Shown: one piece after another, positions 24,407 through 31,829 of the stretch
How positions within the stretch are numbered: the first letter of the stretch is position 1
Layout of the letters: each line of letters opens with the position of its first letter
DNA from: JAXMDC01 sp046349035
GTDB taxonomy: Bacteria > Pseudomonadota > Alphaproteobacteria > Rhizobiales > Kaistiaceae
Direction: 5' to 3'
NCBI GenBank assembly: GCA_046349035.1
Contig: JAXMDC010000002.1
Coordinates: 248,001 to 312,000, forward strand
DNA length: 64,000 nucleotides
Notes under the pieces: generated by a model
Databases searched by the model: none
The model's input: the letters and a program-made list of their open reading frames with translations, nothing else
What the model was told of the DNA's origin: nothing
Translations under genes and position numbers: made by a program

Positions 24407-24430
24407 AACGCCGGCCTACTGGCCGGCGTT
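24407..24430 (+). terminator. Intrinsic terminator after the Omp25-omptin gene
   Basis: A perfect 10-bp stem AACGCCGGCC / GGCCGGCGTT with a TACT loop, followed by TTCG, lies 26 bp after the stop codon. The stem is long and GC-rich, though the T run is short. Confidence 0.8.
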
Positions 24431-24460
24431 TTCGCTTGGGCAGCGTTCCGTACTTTCTTC

Positions 24461-24787
24461 TCAGCGCCGCGGCAGCGGTGGCGAGACGCAGCGATGGCGC
24501 CGTCCGTCGGCGCCGAAATAACTGTCGCTCGCCGCGTCGTAGTTCCAATAGGTCGCCGCGCACCAGGCGCGGTGATAGGCAGGATAGTCCGAGGGTGGTT
24601 GCGGCGGCGGGGTCGCCGGCCATCCCTTTTCGTAGGGACTGACAAACCAAGGGGGAAAGTCGCCGCCGCCCACGACTGCGGCTGCGGCGGGAACAGCGCC
24701 GACCGGCCCGAGTAGGGCCGCCATCGCCACCGCTCGCGCAGCGGCCAAGTGCGGGACGGCACGACGTTTGGCAAACAGTCTGATCAT
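24461..24787 (-). CDS. BA14K-family secreted protein, 108 aa
   Basis: After a signal peptide (residues 1-37, ending AAAA), a short Pro-rich segment leads to AWCAATYWNYDAASDSYFGADGRRHRC. This matches the BA14K (lectin-like) motif AWCxxRYRSYDPxSxTYxGxDGxRHxC, except that RYRS is replaced by TYWN. BA14K proteins of Brucella and relatives are immunogenic, and some bind carbohydrate. ATG 24787 has AGGTGAA just upstream. Confidence 0.8.
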   Translation of the reverse strand: MIRLFAKRRAVPHLAAARAVAMAALLGPVGAVPAAAAVVGGGDFPPWFVSPYEKGWPATPPPQPPSDYPAYHRAWCAATYWNYDAASDSYFGADGRRHRCVSPPLPRR

Positions 24788-24889
24788 TTCACCTAAAGCT
24801 AAGTGCGCGGCAGGTCGCAATCAACGCCCCCCTGCGGGCGCGAAAGATAAAGGGCGCCCCGATGGGGGCGCCCGGTCGCGGCTGGTGCT

Positions 24890-25156
24890 TTAGCGGCGGT
24901 TGTCGGCGGCGATGCCGGCCTGCACTTCGGCGATGGCGTTGCGCGTGGCGGCGATCGCCTTGACGCGGTGGCCGGCCTTGTCGGCGGTGGCGAGCTGAAG
25001 GTCGGCGAGCGCCTTGTTGAGGTTGCCGAGCGCCGACGCCATCATCGGCTGCGGTTCGGCTGCCGCCGGTGTCGCCGCAAGCGCCGCGGCCCCCGCAACG
25101 ATTCCCCCTGCCATCGCCAGCGCCGCCTCGCGGCGGTTGAGCACGTCCTTGGTCAT
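24890..25156 (-). CDS. Small secreted helical protein, 88 aa, probable Tat signal
   Basis: The start MTKDVLNRREAALAMAGGIV has paired arginines and a hydrophobic core, with probable cleavage near ATPAAA. The mature part is an amphipathic helical hairpin, LGNLNKALADLQLATADKAGHRVKAIAATRNAIAEVQAGI, of a family seen widely in Proteobacteria in which LQxAxxDKxGHRxxAI is conserved. No function is known. GAGGA sits eight bases before the ATG. Confidence 0.75.
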   Translation of the reverse strand: MTKDVLNRREAALAMAGGIVAGAAALAATPAAAEPQPMMASALGNLNKALADLQLATADKAGHRVKAIAATRNAIAEVQAGIAADNRR

Positions 25157-25376
25157 TCTAGTCCTCGTGATTGAGACATGACGAAATCGGCGCCACGCCA
25201 CCCGGTTCCCCCTGACGGCTCGCCGCGGCACTGTTCTTAGCTCGCGCCGCGCGGAGCGCCAAGGCAGCATGGGTTGTGCGGCAACGGCGCAGCGGCGGCC
25301 GTGGCGGAGTGCGCACTCCGCTTGCGAAGCGGGGGAGGGAATTGCGATCCGTCCCGCGAGGGGGCGGATCGCCGGC

Positions 25377-26417
25377 CTAGCCCGGCCAGTCCTCGACCAT
25401 CTCCGGCGAGAGCGGTGCCGGCGGCGCGGCGGGCGGGGGAGGGGCGACGACCAGGCGGTAGAGATGCCAGGTGGCGTGGCCGAGGAGCGGCAGCGTCAGC
25501 GCCAGGCCGAGGAAGAACGGCAGCGACCCGGCGACCAGCAGCGTGGCGACGATCAGCCCCCAGGAGGCCATCACCACCGGGTTGGTCCGTACCACTTGGA
25601 CCGAGGTCTGCACCGCCGTGTCGAGATCGACATGGCGGTCGATCAGCAGCGGGAAGGCGATGACGCTGACCGTCAGCACCACCGCGGCGAAGGCGAGGCC
25701 GACTAGGCTCCCGACGATGAGCAACGCCCAGCCGGCGGGGGTGGCGAGAAGGCCGGAGAGGAACTCGCCGAGGCGCTGCGGCTCGCTGTCGCCGAGCACC
25801 AGCCACGACATCGTCTGCGCCGTCGCCAGCCACAGCAGGAAGATGAGGATGAGTTCCAGGCCGAGCGCCAGGATCGGCCGGATCGCCGGCGAGCGGAAAA
25901 CGCTGAGCGCCCGCCGCCAGGAGACCGCCATGCCGCGCTCGCGGCGGCGGCTGACCTCATAGAGCGCCAAGACGGCGAAATGGCCGACCAGGGCGAAGCC
26001 GGCGAGGAGCGGGAACAGCAGGCTCCAGATGTGGTAGCCGCCGATCAGGCGGGCGAGGAGCAGGCCGGCGATCGGGTAGAGGGCGGTGAGAAAGATGACG
26101 TGGCTCGGCATCGCCTTGAAATCGGCAAGCCCCTTGCGGAGGGCGGTCTCAAGATCGGCTAAGGCGATGGTGTTGACCTGCGGCGCCGCCGCCGCGTGGG
26201 TGCGCTCCGACCAGATGCCGGGGCGGCTGCGGCCGCCGAGCGCGTAGCGCAGGCCCGGCCGCGCCCCGAGCTTGCCGGCCAGGCCGAGCCGCGCGCCGAG
26301 CTGCACCGGGTCGAACGCCCGAGCGCCGCCCGGCTGTTCGCCGGCCGCGATCGGTCCCGCTCCGAGCGTTCCGCCATGCAAGCGATCGATTTGAGCGACA
26401 TCGGTTTGAGCGACCAT
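25377..26417 (-). CDS. DUF2189-type polytopic membrane protein, 346 aa
   Basis: A 75-residue soluble head is followed by INTxALADLETALRKGLADF, the entry to the DUF2189 domain, and six membrane segments, including HVIFLTALYPIAGLLLARL, LLFPLLAGFALVGHFAVLALYEVSRRRE and AIRPILALGLELILIFLL. The IDRHVDLDTAVQTSVQVVRTNP motif near the end is typical. Role unknown; some members are linked to cytochrome c oxidase assembly. ATG 26417 has GGAGGGCAGGGA upstream. Convergent with nothing; the region upstream is unusually AT-rich. Confidence 0.82.
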   Translation of the reverse strand: MVAQTDVAQIDRLHGGTLGAGPIAAGEQPGGARAFDPVQLGARLGLAGKLGARPGLRYALGGRSRPGIWSERTHAAAAPQVNTIALADLETALRKGLADFKAMPSHVIFLTALYPIAGLLLARLIGGYHIWSLLFPLLAGFALVGHFAVLALYEVSRRRERGMAVSWRRALSVFRSPAIRPILALGLELILIFLLWLATAQTMSWLVLGDSEPQRLGEFLSGLLATPAGWALLIVGSLVGLAFAAVVLTVSVIAFPLLIDRHVDLDTAVQTSVQVVRTNPVVMASWGLIVATLLVAGSLPFFLGLALTLPLLGHATWHLYRLVVAPPPPAAPPAPLSPEMVEDWPG

Positions 26418-27248
26418 GTCCCTGCCCTCCGGTCATCTCGCTGAATGAAACGTTACTACCGAAAACTACGGGCCTACAAGCCGACTGGTAACTTTCACTA
26501 CTTTGCGGCACTGCACTTCAAAGAAAGCCGCAATGTTTTCAAGCGATTGCCGGTTAACTTTGTCGCCGACTTCGCGATGCAACATCTTTCGCATCTGCAG
26601 CAAAAGCTGTCGCCGGTCATCGGCGCGGCGTTTCCTCAGCGAGTAGACCGGCGGCGCTCCGAAGGGCGGCTGCGGGTGGCTGGCTGAGCGCGGGGAGGGC
26701 CAAGTGATGTGCCGTGTCGTTCCCGCTTGTGCCGAGCATCTTCGCAGTCGCACCGTCCGGAGCGCCGCCTGCCATCCGGCGGGGCGCTTGGCCGCTCGCG
26801 CCGGCCTCCCTTGCCTCCGCGCGCGGTCCCTCGCAGGCGACCGCAAACGGAGGCGGGCGTTGGCGCCGAGCCGCATTGGCCCAGTGGCCAGGGCCGTGCT
26901 GGCAATGCCGCGAACGAGCGCTTGCCGCTCTCGGTTTGCATCGTCCGCCCCGCCGCTCTCGCCTTGCCTCTTCTGCCGTTGCGCGACGGCAGCGCGGCGC
27001 GCGACCGAGTGGTCGACCGCCTCCCTTCGGCGAAACGCCTCCGCCGCCGCGATAGCCGGCCAACTATCGCCTACTTCAACAGAACTTTGCTTGGAGCTTA
27101 GAGGAGGGGATCATTGTGACATTATCAGGGCCGAAGTAGAGGATTCGGAAAATATCGTCGCGTACGCGAGCCTCCCGAACGCGGCGCGGCTCGGCGGTCC
27201 GAACGGAATGCGAACTTTTTCCTTCCGAAATTTCAGTCGGCGCCACCC
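26418..27248. other. 830-bp intergenic region, AT-rich at its left end
   Basis: The first 180 bases (26440-26620) are far less GC-rich than the window average. A frame on the plus strand (26445-26687) and one on the minus strand cover it; neither has a ribosome site. The remainder is GC-rich without a credible gene. GGAGGGG at 27103-27110 has no reading frame after it. It may contain promoters for 26417 and perhaps foreign DNA. Confidence 0.4.
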
Positions 27249-27276
27249 CTTGAACGCGCTTTGCGGCTGCCTATCT
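27249..27276 (+). promoter_or_regulatory. Probable sigma-32 (RpoH) promoter of the hsp20 gene
   Basis: CTTGAA (27249-27254), a 15-bp spacer and CCTATCT (27270-27276) match the RpoH class of -35 (CTTGAA/C) and -10 (CCCCATnT / CyTATnT) elements. The start of transcription would be near 27283, giving a 79-nt leader that folds as a ROSE-type element. Confidence 0.6.
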
Positions 27277-27284
27277 GGATCAAC

Positions 27285-27361
27285 GCCGGGCGCCGAAGAG
27301 ACCCGGCGGGACGCCGCCCGGCGGCGTCCGCATATCCATGTTGCTCAAGGAGAATGTGGCT
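27285..27361 (+). ncRNA. ROSE-like RNA thermometer in the hsp20 leader
   Basis: Three hairpins can form: GCCGGG/CCCGGC (27285-27307), GGACGCCG/CGGCGTCC (27309-27329) and one that folds CCATGTTGCTC (27336-27346) on the Shine-Dalgarno AAGGAG (27347-27352) and GAATGTGG. TTGCT opposite the SD, with mismatched G-G pairs, is the mark of ROSE elements in rhizobial small heat shock genes. Heat would melt this last stem and free the SD. Confidence 0.75.
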
Positions 27362-27850
27362 ATGACGACCTTCGATCTTACTCCGCTGTGGCGTTCCACC
27401 GTGGGCTTCGAACGGCTCTTCGACCTCGTCGATAAGGGCCTGTTCGATGACGAGCAGAAGTACCCGCCCTACGACATCGTCCGCACCGGCGAGGACCGCT
27501 TTCGCATCACCCTCGCGCTCGCCGGCTGGCAGCCCGAGGACGTGACCGTCACCGAACACCAGAACGTGTTGACGGTGGCCGGCCAGCGGAACGGCGCGGC
27601 CCGCGCCGACGAGGGCCGCGACTATCTCTATCGTGGCATCGCCTCCCGCGCCTTCGAGCGGCGCTTCACGCTCTCCGACTATGTCGTGGTCAAAGGCGCC
27701 ACTTTCGACAACGGCATGCTGCACATCGACCTCGAGCGCCAGGTGCCCGAGGCGATGAAGCCGCGTCGCGTCGAGATCGGGCGCCAGGGCACCACTCTGG
27801 CGGCGCCGCCCGGCAAGGCGGCCAAGCTGGAGCACGTCAGGGCCGCCTGA
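27362..27850 (+). CDS. Small heat shock protein Hsp20 (IbpA type), 162 aa
   Basis: The alpha-crystallin domain (about residues 35-130) shows PPYDIVRTGEDRFRITLALAGWQPEDVTV, VLTVAGQR, YLYRGIASRAFERRFTLSDYVVVKGATFDNGMLHIDLER, typical for class A rhizobial Hsp20. It binds unfolding proteins without ATP. I chose ATG 27362 because AAGGAG is nine bases upstream. Heat control is doubly visible: an RpoH-like promoter and a ROSE-type leader. Confidence 0.92.
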   Translation: MTTFDLTPLWRSTVGFERLFDLVDKGLFDDEQKYPPYDIVRTGEDRFRITLALAGWQPEDVTVTEHQNVLTVAGQRNGAARADEGRDYLYRGIASRAFERRFTLSDYVVVKGATFDNGMLHIDLERQVPEAMKPRRVEIGRQGTTLAAPPGKAAKLEHVRAA

Positions 27851-27971
27851 CCGCGAGGCCTCGGCGCTCGCCGCGGTCTCCTCGCTTCAACCCATTGCAC
27901 ATCCAACACCCGCGTCGGCGGCCGGACGGCCGCCGGCACCGGGCGCGATTTATCGGAGCACTTTGCAAGCC

Positions 27972-28184
27972 ATGCCACGCTCTACGTCTGTCACCGCGTC
28001 TGGGCCGCGCACCCAGCGCACGCTGGTCGATCTTGCCCTTGGCCTTGTCGCCATCGGCGCCGCGCTCGGCCTTCTTGCCCTGCCGGCGGCCACCGCCCCG
28101 GCCCTCGGCGCGCCGCTCGGCATCGAAGCGGCGCTTTCCTCCGGCCTCGTCGGGCCGGCGGGAGCGGGAACCCCGCCATGCTAG
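27972..28184 (+). CDS. Possible small hydrophobic peptide, 70 aa (doubtful)
   Basis: ATG 27972 opens MPRSTSVTASGPRTQRTLVDL followed by one membrane segment (ALGLVAIGAALGLLALPAA). No ribosome site was seen and the composition is close to what GC-rich non-coding DNA gives. A following frame at 28178 overlaps its stop. Real existence is uncertain. Confidence 0.25.
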   Translation: MPRSTSVTASGPRTQRTLVDLALGLVAIGAALGLLALPAATAPALGAPLGIEAALSSGLVGPAGAGTPPC

Positions 28185-28492
28185 AGCGGGCCGAGGCCGC
28201 CGGCTCCGCCCCGGCGGCCGCACTCGGCGGCTTCGGCAGCGCTTCGCTGCCGCTCGCCGCCCCGCAGATTCTCTTCGAGCGGATGGCGGCGCTCGCCGCC
28301 TCGCGGCCGCCGCCGCGCCGCCCCGCCGAGGCCTCCGGCCTGACGGCCGGTACGGCGCGGGGCGCCTGATCCATCGCCGCCGCAGCCGGTCATGCGGCCG
28401 GATCGTGCGGCGGCACAGCGACATTTGATCTGCCGCGGCGGGAACGTCCGACGCTTTCGGCGGTTGCCGCGCCAGAGACCCTTAGGAGTGCC

Positions 28493-30019
28493 ATGACCAT
28501 GCCGACGAATGTTCCGACCCGTCTCCGCCCCCGGCCGACCCGCGCCGCAGCGCTCCTGGCCCTGGGCCTGATCGCCGGCACCGCGCCCCTTGCGCTGCCG
28601 CCGGGCTCCGCCGTCGCCGCCGCCGTGGCGGTCGACCCGGTCGCCGTGCCGAGCTTTGCCGACCTCGCCGAGAAGGTCGCGCCTGCCGTCGTCAGCGTGC
28701 GCGCCCGCGAGGCCGCCCGCACCGCCGACGCCACCGGCAATTTCTTCTTCTTCGGTCCGGGTGGCGGCAACCCCGGCGCCGGCCCCTTCGGCAATCTGCC
28801 GGAGAATTCCCCGCTCCGCAGATTCTTCGACGGACCGAACGGCCAGCCGCCGGCCGCCCGCCAGCGCACCGCCCTCGGTTCCGGCTTCTTCATCTCCGAG
28901 GACGGCTATGTCGTCACCAACAACCACGTCGTCGCCGACGCGAGCGGCCTCACCGTCACCACCAGCGACGGCACCGAGTATCCGGCCCGCCTGATCGGCC
29001 GCGACGACAAGACCGACGTCGCGCTGATCAAGGTCGATGCGCAGACGCCGTTCGCCTACGTCAACTGGGCGGCCGAGGCGCCGCGCGTCGGCGACTGGGT
29101 CGTGGCGGTCGGCAATCCCTTCGGCCTCGGCGGCACCGTCACCGCCGGCATCGTCTCGGCGCGCGGCCGCAACATCGGCAGCGGCCCCTATGACGACTAC
29201 CTGCAGATCGACGCGCCGGTGAACCGCGGCAATTCCGGCGGCCCGACCTTCAACACTCGCGGCGAGGTGGTCGGCATCAACACCGCCATCTATTCGCCCT
29301 CGGGCGGCAGCGTTGGCGTCGCCTTCGACGTCCCCGCCACCACCGCGCAGGCGATCGTCGCCTCGCTGAAGGAGACCGGCACCGTGGTGCGCGGCTGGCT
29401 CGGCGTGCAGATCCAGCCGGTGACGCAGCCGATCGCCGACAGCCTTCGCCTTGCCGGCGGCGCCAAGGGCGCTCTGATCGCCGAGCCGCAGCCCGGCGGA
29501 CCGGCCGAGGCCGCCGGCATCCGCGCCGGCGACGTGGTGACGGCGGTGGACGGCAAGCCGATCTCCAATCCGACCGACCTCGCCCGCGCCGTCGCCTCCT
29601 ACCGGCCGGACGCCAGCGTCACCCTCTCGCTTTGGCGCGACGGGGCGGCGCAGCAGTTGACCGTGCGACTCGGCACGCAGCCGGCTGACCGCGCCGCCGC
29701 CGCGAGCCCGCAGAATCGCGGCACCGCGCAGCGCCCGGCGCCGGCCGCCGCCGGCATCGTCGGCGATCTCGGCCTCAGCGTCATGCCGAGCCGCGACGGT
29801 CGTGGCCTCGCCGTGGTCGAGGTCGATCCCGACGGCAAGGCCGATACCGCCGGCCTCAATCCCGGCGACGTCATCCTGATGGCCGGCGGCACCGGCGTCT
29901 CTACCGCCGCCGATCTCGAGAAGGCGCTCGCCGCCGCCCGCCAGGACGGCCTTCGTGCCGTGCTCCTACAGGTCCGCACCAGCCAGAGCACCGGCTTCGT
30001 CGCCGTTCCGGTCGGCTAG
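28493..30019 (+). CDS. Do/DegP-family periplasmic serine protease with two PDZ domains, 508 aa
   Basis: Signal peptide 1-44. Protease domain: H145 (VTNNHVV), D175 (DKTDVALI), S248 (RGNSGGP), the full triad. PDZ1 begins near residue 300 (GWLGVQIQPV...AGDVVTAVDGKPI), PDZ2 near 425 (GLSVMPSRDGRGLAVVEV...NPGDVILMAGG). These degrade or refold damaged envelope proteins. In many alphaproteobacteria this gene follows hflK-hflC; here it is 6.6 kb after hflK, with outer membrane genes and hsp20 between. Confidence 0.93.
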   Translation: MTMPTNVPTRLRPRPTRAAALLALGLIAGTAPLALPPGSAVAAAVAVDPVAVPSFADLAEKVAPAVVSVRAREAARTADATGNFFFFGPGGGNPGAGPFGNLPENSPLRRFFDGPNGQPPAARQRTALGSGFFISEDGYVVTNNHVVADASGLTVTTSDGTEYPARLIGRDDKTDVALIKVDAQTPFAYVNWAAEAPRVGDWVVAVGNPFGLGGTVTAGIVSARGRNIGSGPYDDYLQIDAPVNRGNSGGPTFNTRGEVVGINTAIYSPSGGSVGVAFDVPATTAQAIVASLKETGTVVRGWLGVQIQPVTQPIADSLRLAGGAKGALIAEPQPGGPAEAAGIRAGDVVTAVDGKPISNPTDLARAVASYRPDASVTLSLWRDGAAQQLTVRLGTQPADRAAAASPQNRGTAQRPAPAAAGIVGDLGLSVMPSRDGRGLAVVEVDPDGKADTAGLNPGDVILMAGGTGVSTAADLEKALAAARQDGLRAVLLQVRTSQSTGFVAVPVG

Positions 30020-30203
30020 GCGCGGCGACGGCGCGGCTCGACCGCCCCCACCGGCGAGCCGCGCTTCCCTCGGCCCGCGCGAGGCGAAGAACCGCCGTGC
30101 CCGCCCCGCCAGGTTTCCGCGCTCGACCGGTGTTGACTGGGACGCGGAGACCGACGACCTACCCCAAGCCTCGGCGCCATCGGCCGGGGCACTGGAGGCT
30201 CGC

Positions 30204-30884
30204 GTGGCGCTGACCCTTTACATCCACCCGCTGGCGTCCTTCTGCCACAAGGTGCTGATCGGCCTTTACGAGAACGGCACCGACTTCACCGCCGAGATCG
30301 TCGACTTCGCCGATCCCGGCTCGGCCGCCGCGCATGTCGCCCGCTGGCCGGTCGGCAAGATCCCGGTGCTCTACGACAGCGCCACCGACCGCACCGTGCC
30401 GGAGACCAGTATCATCCTGGAATACCTGCAGGACCTCTATCCCGGTCCGGTCCGCCTTCTGCCGGACGACCCTGGGGCGCAGCTCGAAGTCCGCCTCTGG
30501 GACCGCTTCTACGATCTCTATGTCAGCGTGCCGATGCAGAAGATCGTCACCGACCGCATCCGCCCGCCGGGCGCCGACGACGCGCATGGGGTCGCCGAAG
30601 CGCGGGCGATGCTGGATCAAGCCTATGCCATGATCGAGGACCATCTCGACGGCAAGACCTGGGCGACCGGCAACCATTTCACGCTGGCCGATTGCTCGGC
30701 TCTGCCGGCGCTGTTCTTCGCCTCGATCGTCCACCCCTTCGCCGGCCGCCAGCGCCGCCTCGCCGCCTATCTCGAACGGCTGCTGCAGCGCCGCTCGGTC
30801 CAGCGGGTGATCGCCGAAGCGCGCCCCTATTTCGCGATGTTCCCCTACCGCGAAGCGATGCCGGCGCGGTATCTCGCGGGGTAA
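30204..30884 (+). CDS. Glutathione S-transferase family protein, 226 aa
   Basis: The thioredoxin-like N-terminal half begins LYIHPLASFCHKVLIGLYENG; the Ser/Cys at the active helix (SFCHK) and P-E-T-S-I-I (the glutathione-binding 'ES' loop: TVPETSIILEYL) are conserved, and the C-terminal helical half ends with TLADCSALPALFFAS. It conjugates or reduces substrates with glutathione in the cytosol; substrate unknown. GTG 30204 is decided by GGAGG six bases before it. Confidence 0.87.
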   Translation: MALTLYIHPLASFCHKVLIGLYENGTDFTAEIVDFADPGSAAAHVARWPVGKIPVLYDSATDRTVPETSIILEYLQDLYPGPVRLLPDDPGAQLEVRLWDRFYDLYVSVPMQKIVTDRIRPPGADDAHGVAEARAMLDQAYAMIEDHLDGKTWATGNHFTLADCSALPALFFASIVHPFAGRQRRLAAYLERLLQRRSVQRVIAEARPYFAMFPYREAMPARYLAG

Positions 30885-31064
30885 CGAGATCACAGACGCC
30901 GGGAGCGGAAGGCGGGAAGACGGCCGCCCCCCCGCCTCCCGCCAACGGCCCGCCGCGGGTGGAAGACCCGAGCCAACTTGATAGCGCGTCGGCCGCAATG
31001 CTAGCTTTTGCACCAGATGAGGGGCTCGAGACCGAGGCCGGTTGGCAGCGTCGGGGGAAAAGTC

Positions 31065-31364
31065 GTGGTTAGATCATTGGTTGGGGCGACTTTGGGCCTC
31101 TTGGCCTCGGTGTCGCTGGCGCTCGCGCAGGGCGGTACGGTGCAGCGCGTCAAATTGCGCGCTCTGCTGGCCGACGGCTATGAACTGAAGAACATTGTCT
31201 TCATTCCCAACGACGCGTCGAGCCGCATCGCTGCGACCGCCGACAAGGACGCGCTCCTGCTCTCGCTGCAAAAAGGGCAGCAGATCGCTACCTGCTTTCT
31301 CTCGGCGGTGGACTATTTGACCGGCGCGGCGCTCGATATCGAGTGGTGCATCCCGCACAAATAG
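31065..31364 (+). CDS. Small secreted protein, 99 aa (paralogue of the next gene)
   Basis: GTG 31065, after GGGGGAAA, opens a signal peptide (VRSLVGATLGLLASVSLALAQ) and a 75-residue mature domain: LRALLADGYELKNIVF, LLLSLQKGQQIATCFLS, IEWCIPHK. The order (GY-x-x-K-N, a strand with LQKGQ, a Cys in TC and a second near the end) is shared with the gene at 31430, so these are tandem relatives. Two Cys could form a disulfide. Function unknown. Confidence 0.7.
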   Translation: MVRSLVGATLGLLASVSLALAQGGTVQRVKLRALLADGYELKNIVFIPNDASSRIAATADKDALLLSLQKGQQIATCFLSAVDYLTGAALDIEWCIPHK

Positions 31365-31429
31365 TTGCCTATCGCCGCGCCGATCGAGCGCGTCGCGAGA
31401 GTCTGAAGTCCTTTTGGGAGTGAGAGAAA

Positions 31430-31735
31430 ATGGGCAGGTTGATCGGCGCTCTCGCAATCTTGGCGGCGTTCGCCGGCACCTCTGCGTGGGCCCAGCCGGC
31501 GCCCGCGGCGGTGACGCAGAAAGCCTTCACGGTCCTGATTGGCCTTGGCTATGACATCAAGGCCACCGCCACCGCGCCGGGCAAGGATAGCGCAGGCAAG
31601 GATATCACGACCGTCTTCGTGACCTTGCAGCTCGGAAAGTCGGTGGCCGTTTGCACGTTCTCGACGGGCGTCTGGTCCAACATGACCGACACCGAAATGG
31701 AGAACCCCCGCTTCTGCGACGTCCGCTCGTACTGA
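31430..31735 (+). CDS. Small secreted protein, 101 aa (paralogue of the previous gene)
   Basis: Signal peptide 1-21 (ends SAWAQ). The mature part, AFTVLIGLGYDIKATA, TVFVTLQLGKSVAVCTF and NPRFCDVRSY, parallels the gene at 31065: GYD/EIK, then a strand LQ-x-GK/Q-x-x-x-x-C, then a second Cys close to the end. It begins 65 bp after the previous stop, so both are probably on one transcript. The family is not recognised. Confidence 0.72.
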   Translation: MGRLIGALAILAAFAGTSAWAQPAPAAVTQKAFTVLIGLGYDIKATATAPGKDSAGKDITTVFVTLQLGKSVAVCTFSTGVWSNMTDTEMENPRFCDVRSY

Positions 31736-31829
31736 CGACGTGACCTTGACCCTGCCTGCCATCGCAGCGGGCAGGTGATCGGAGCTTGCCGCAGCTTCCG
31801 GTGGATTGTACGCCGCCTCGCTCCGCCGC

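Noticed and set aside
26445..26687. An 80-residue AT-rich plus-strand frame
   Set aside because: No ribosome site and only 28 bp from a divergent start; kept as a gap note, not as a gene.
28178..28369. A 63-residue plus-strand frame after 27972
   Set aside because: No ribosome site and amino acid use typical of random GC-rich DNA.
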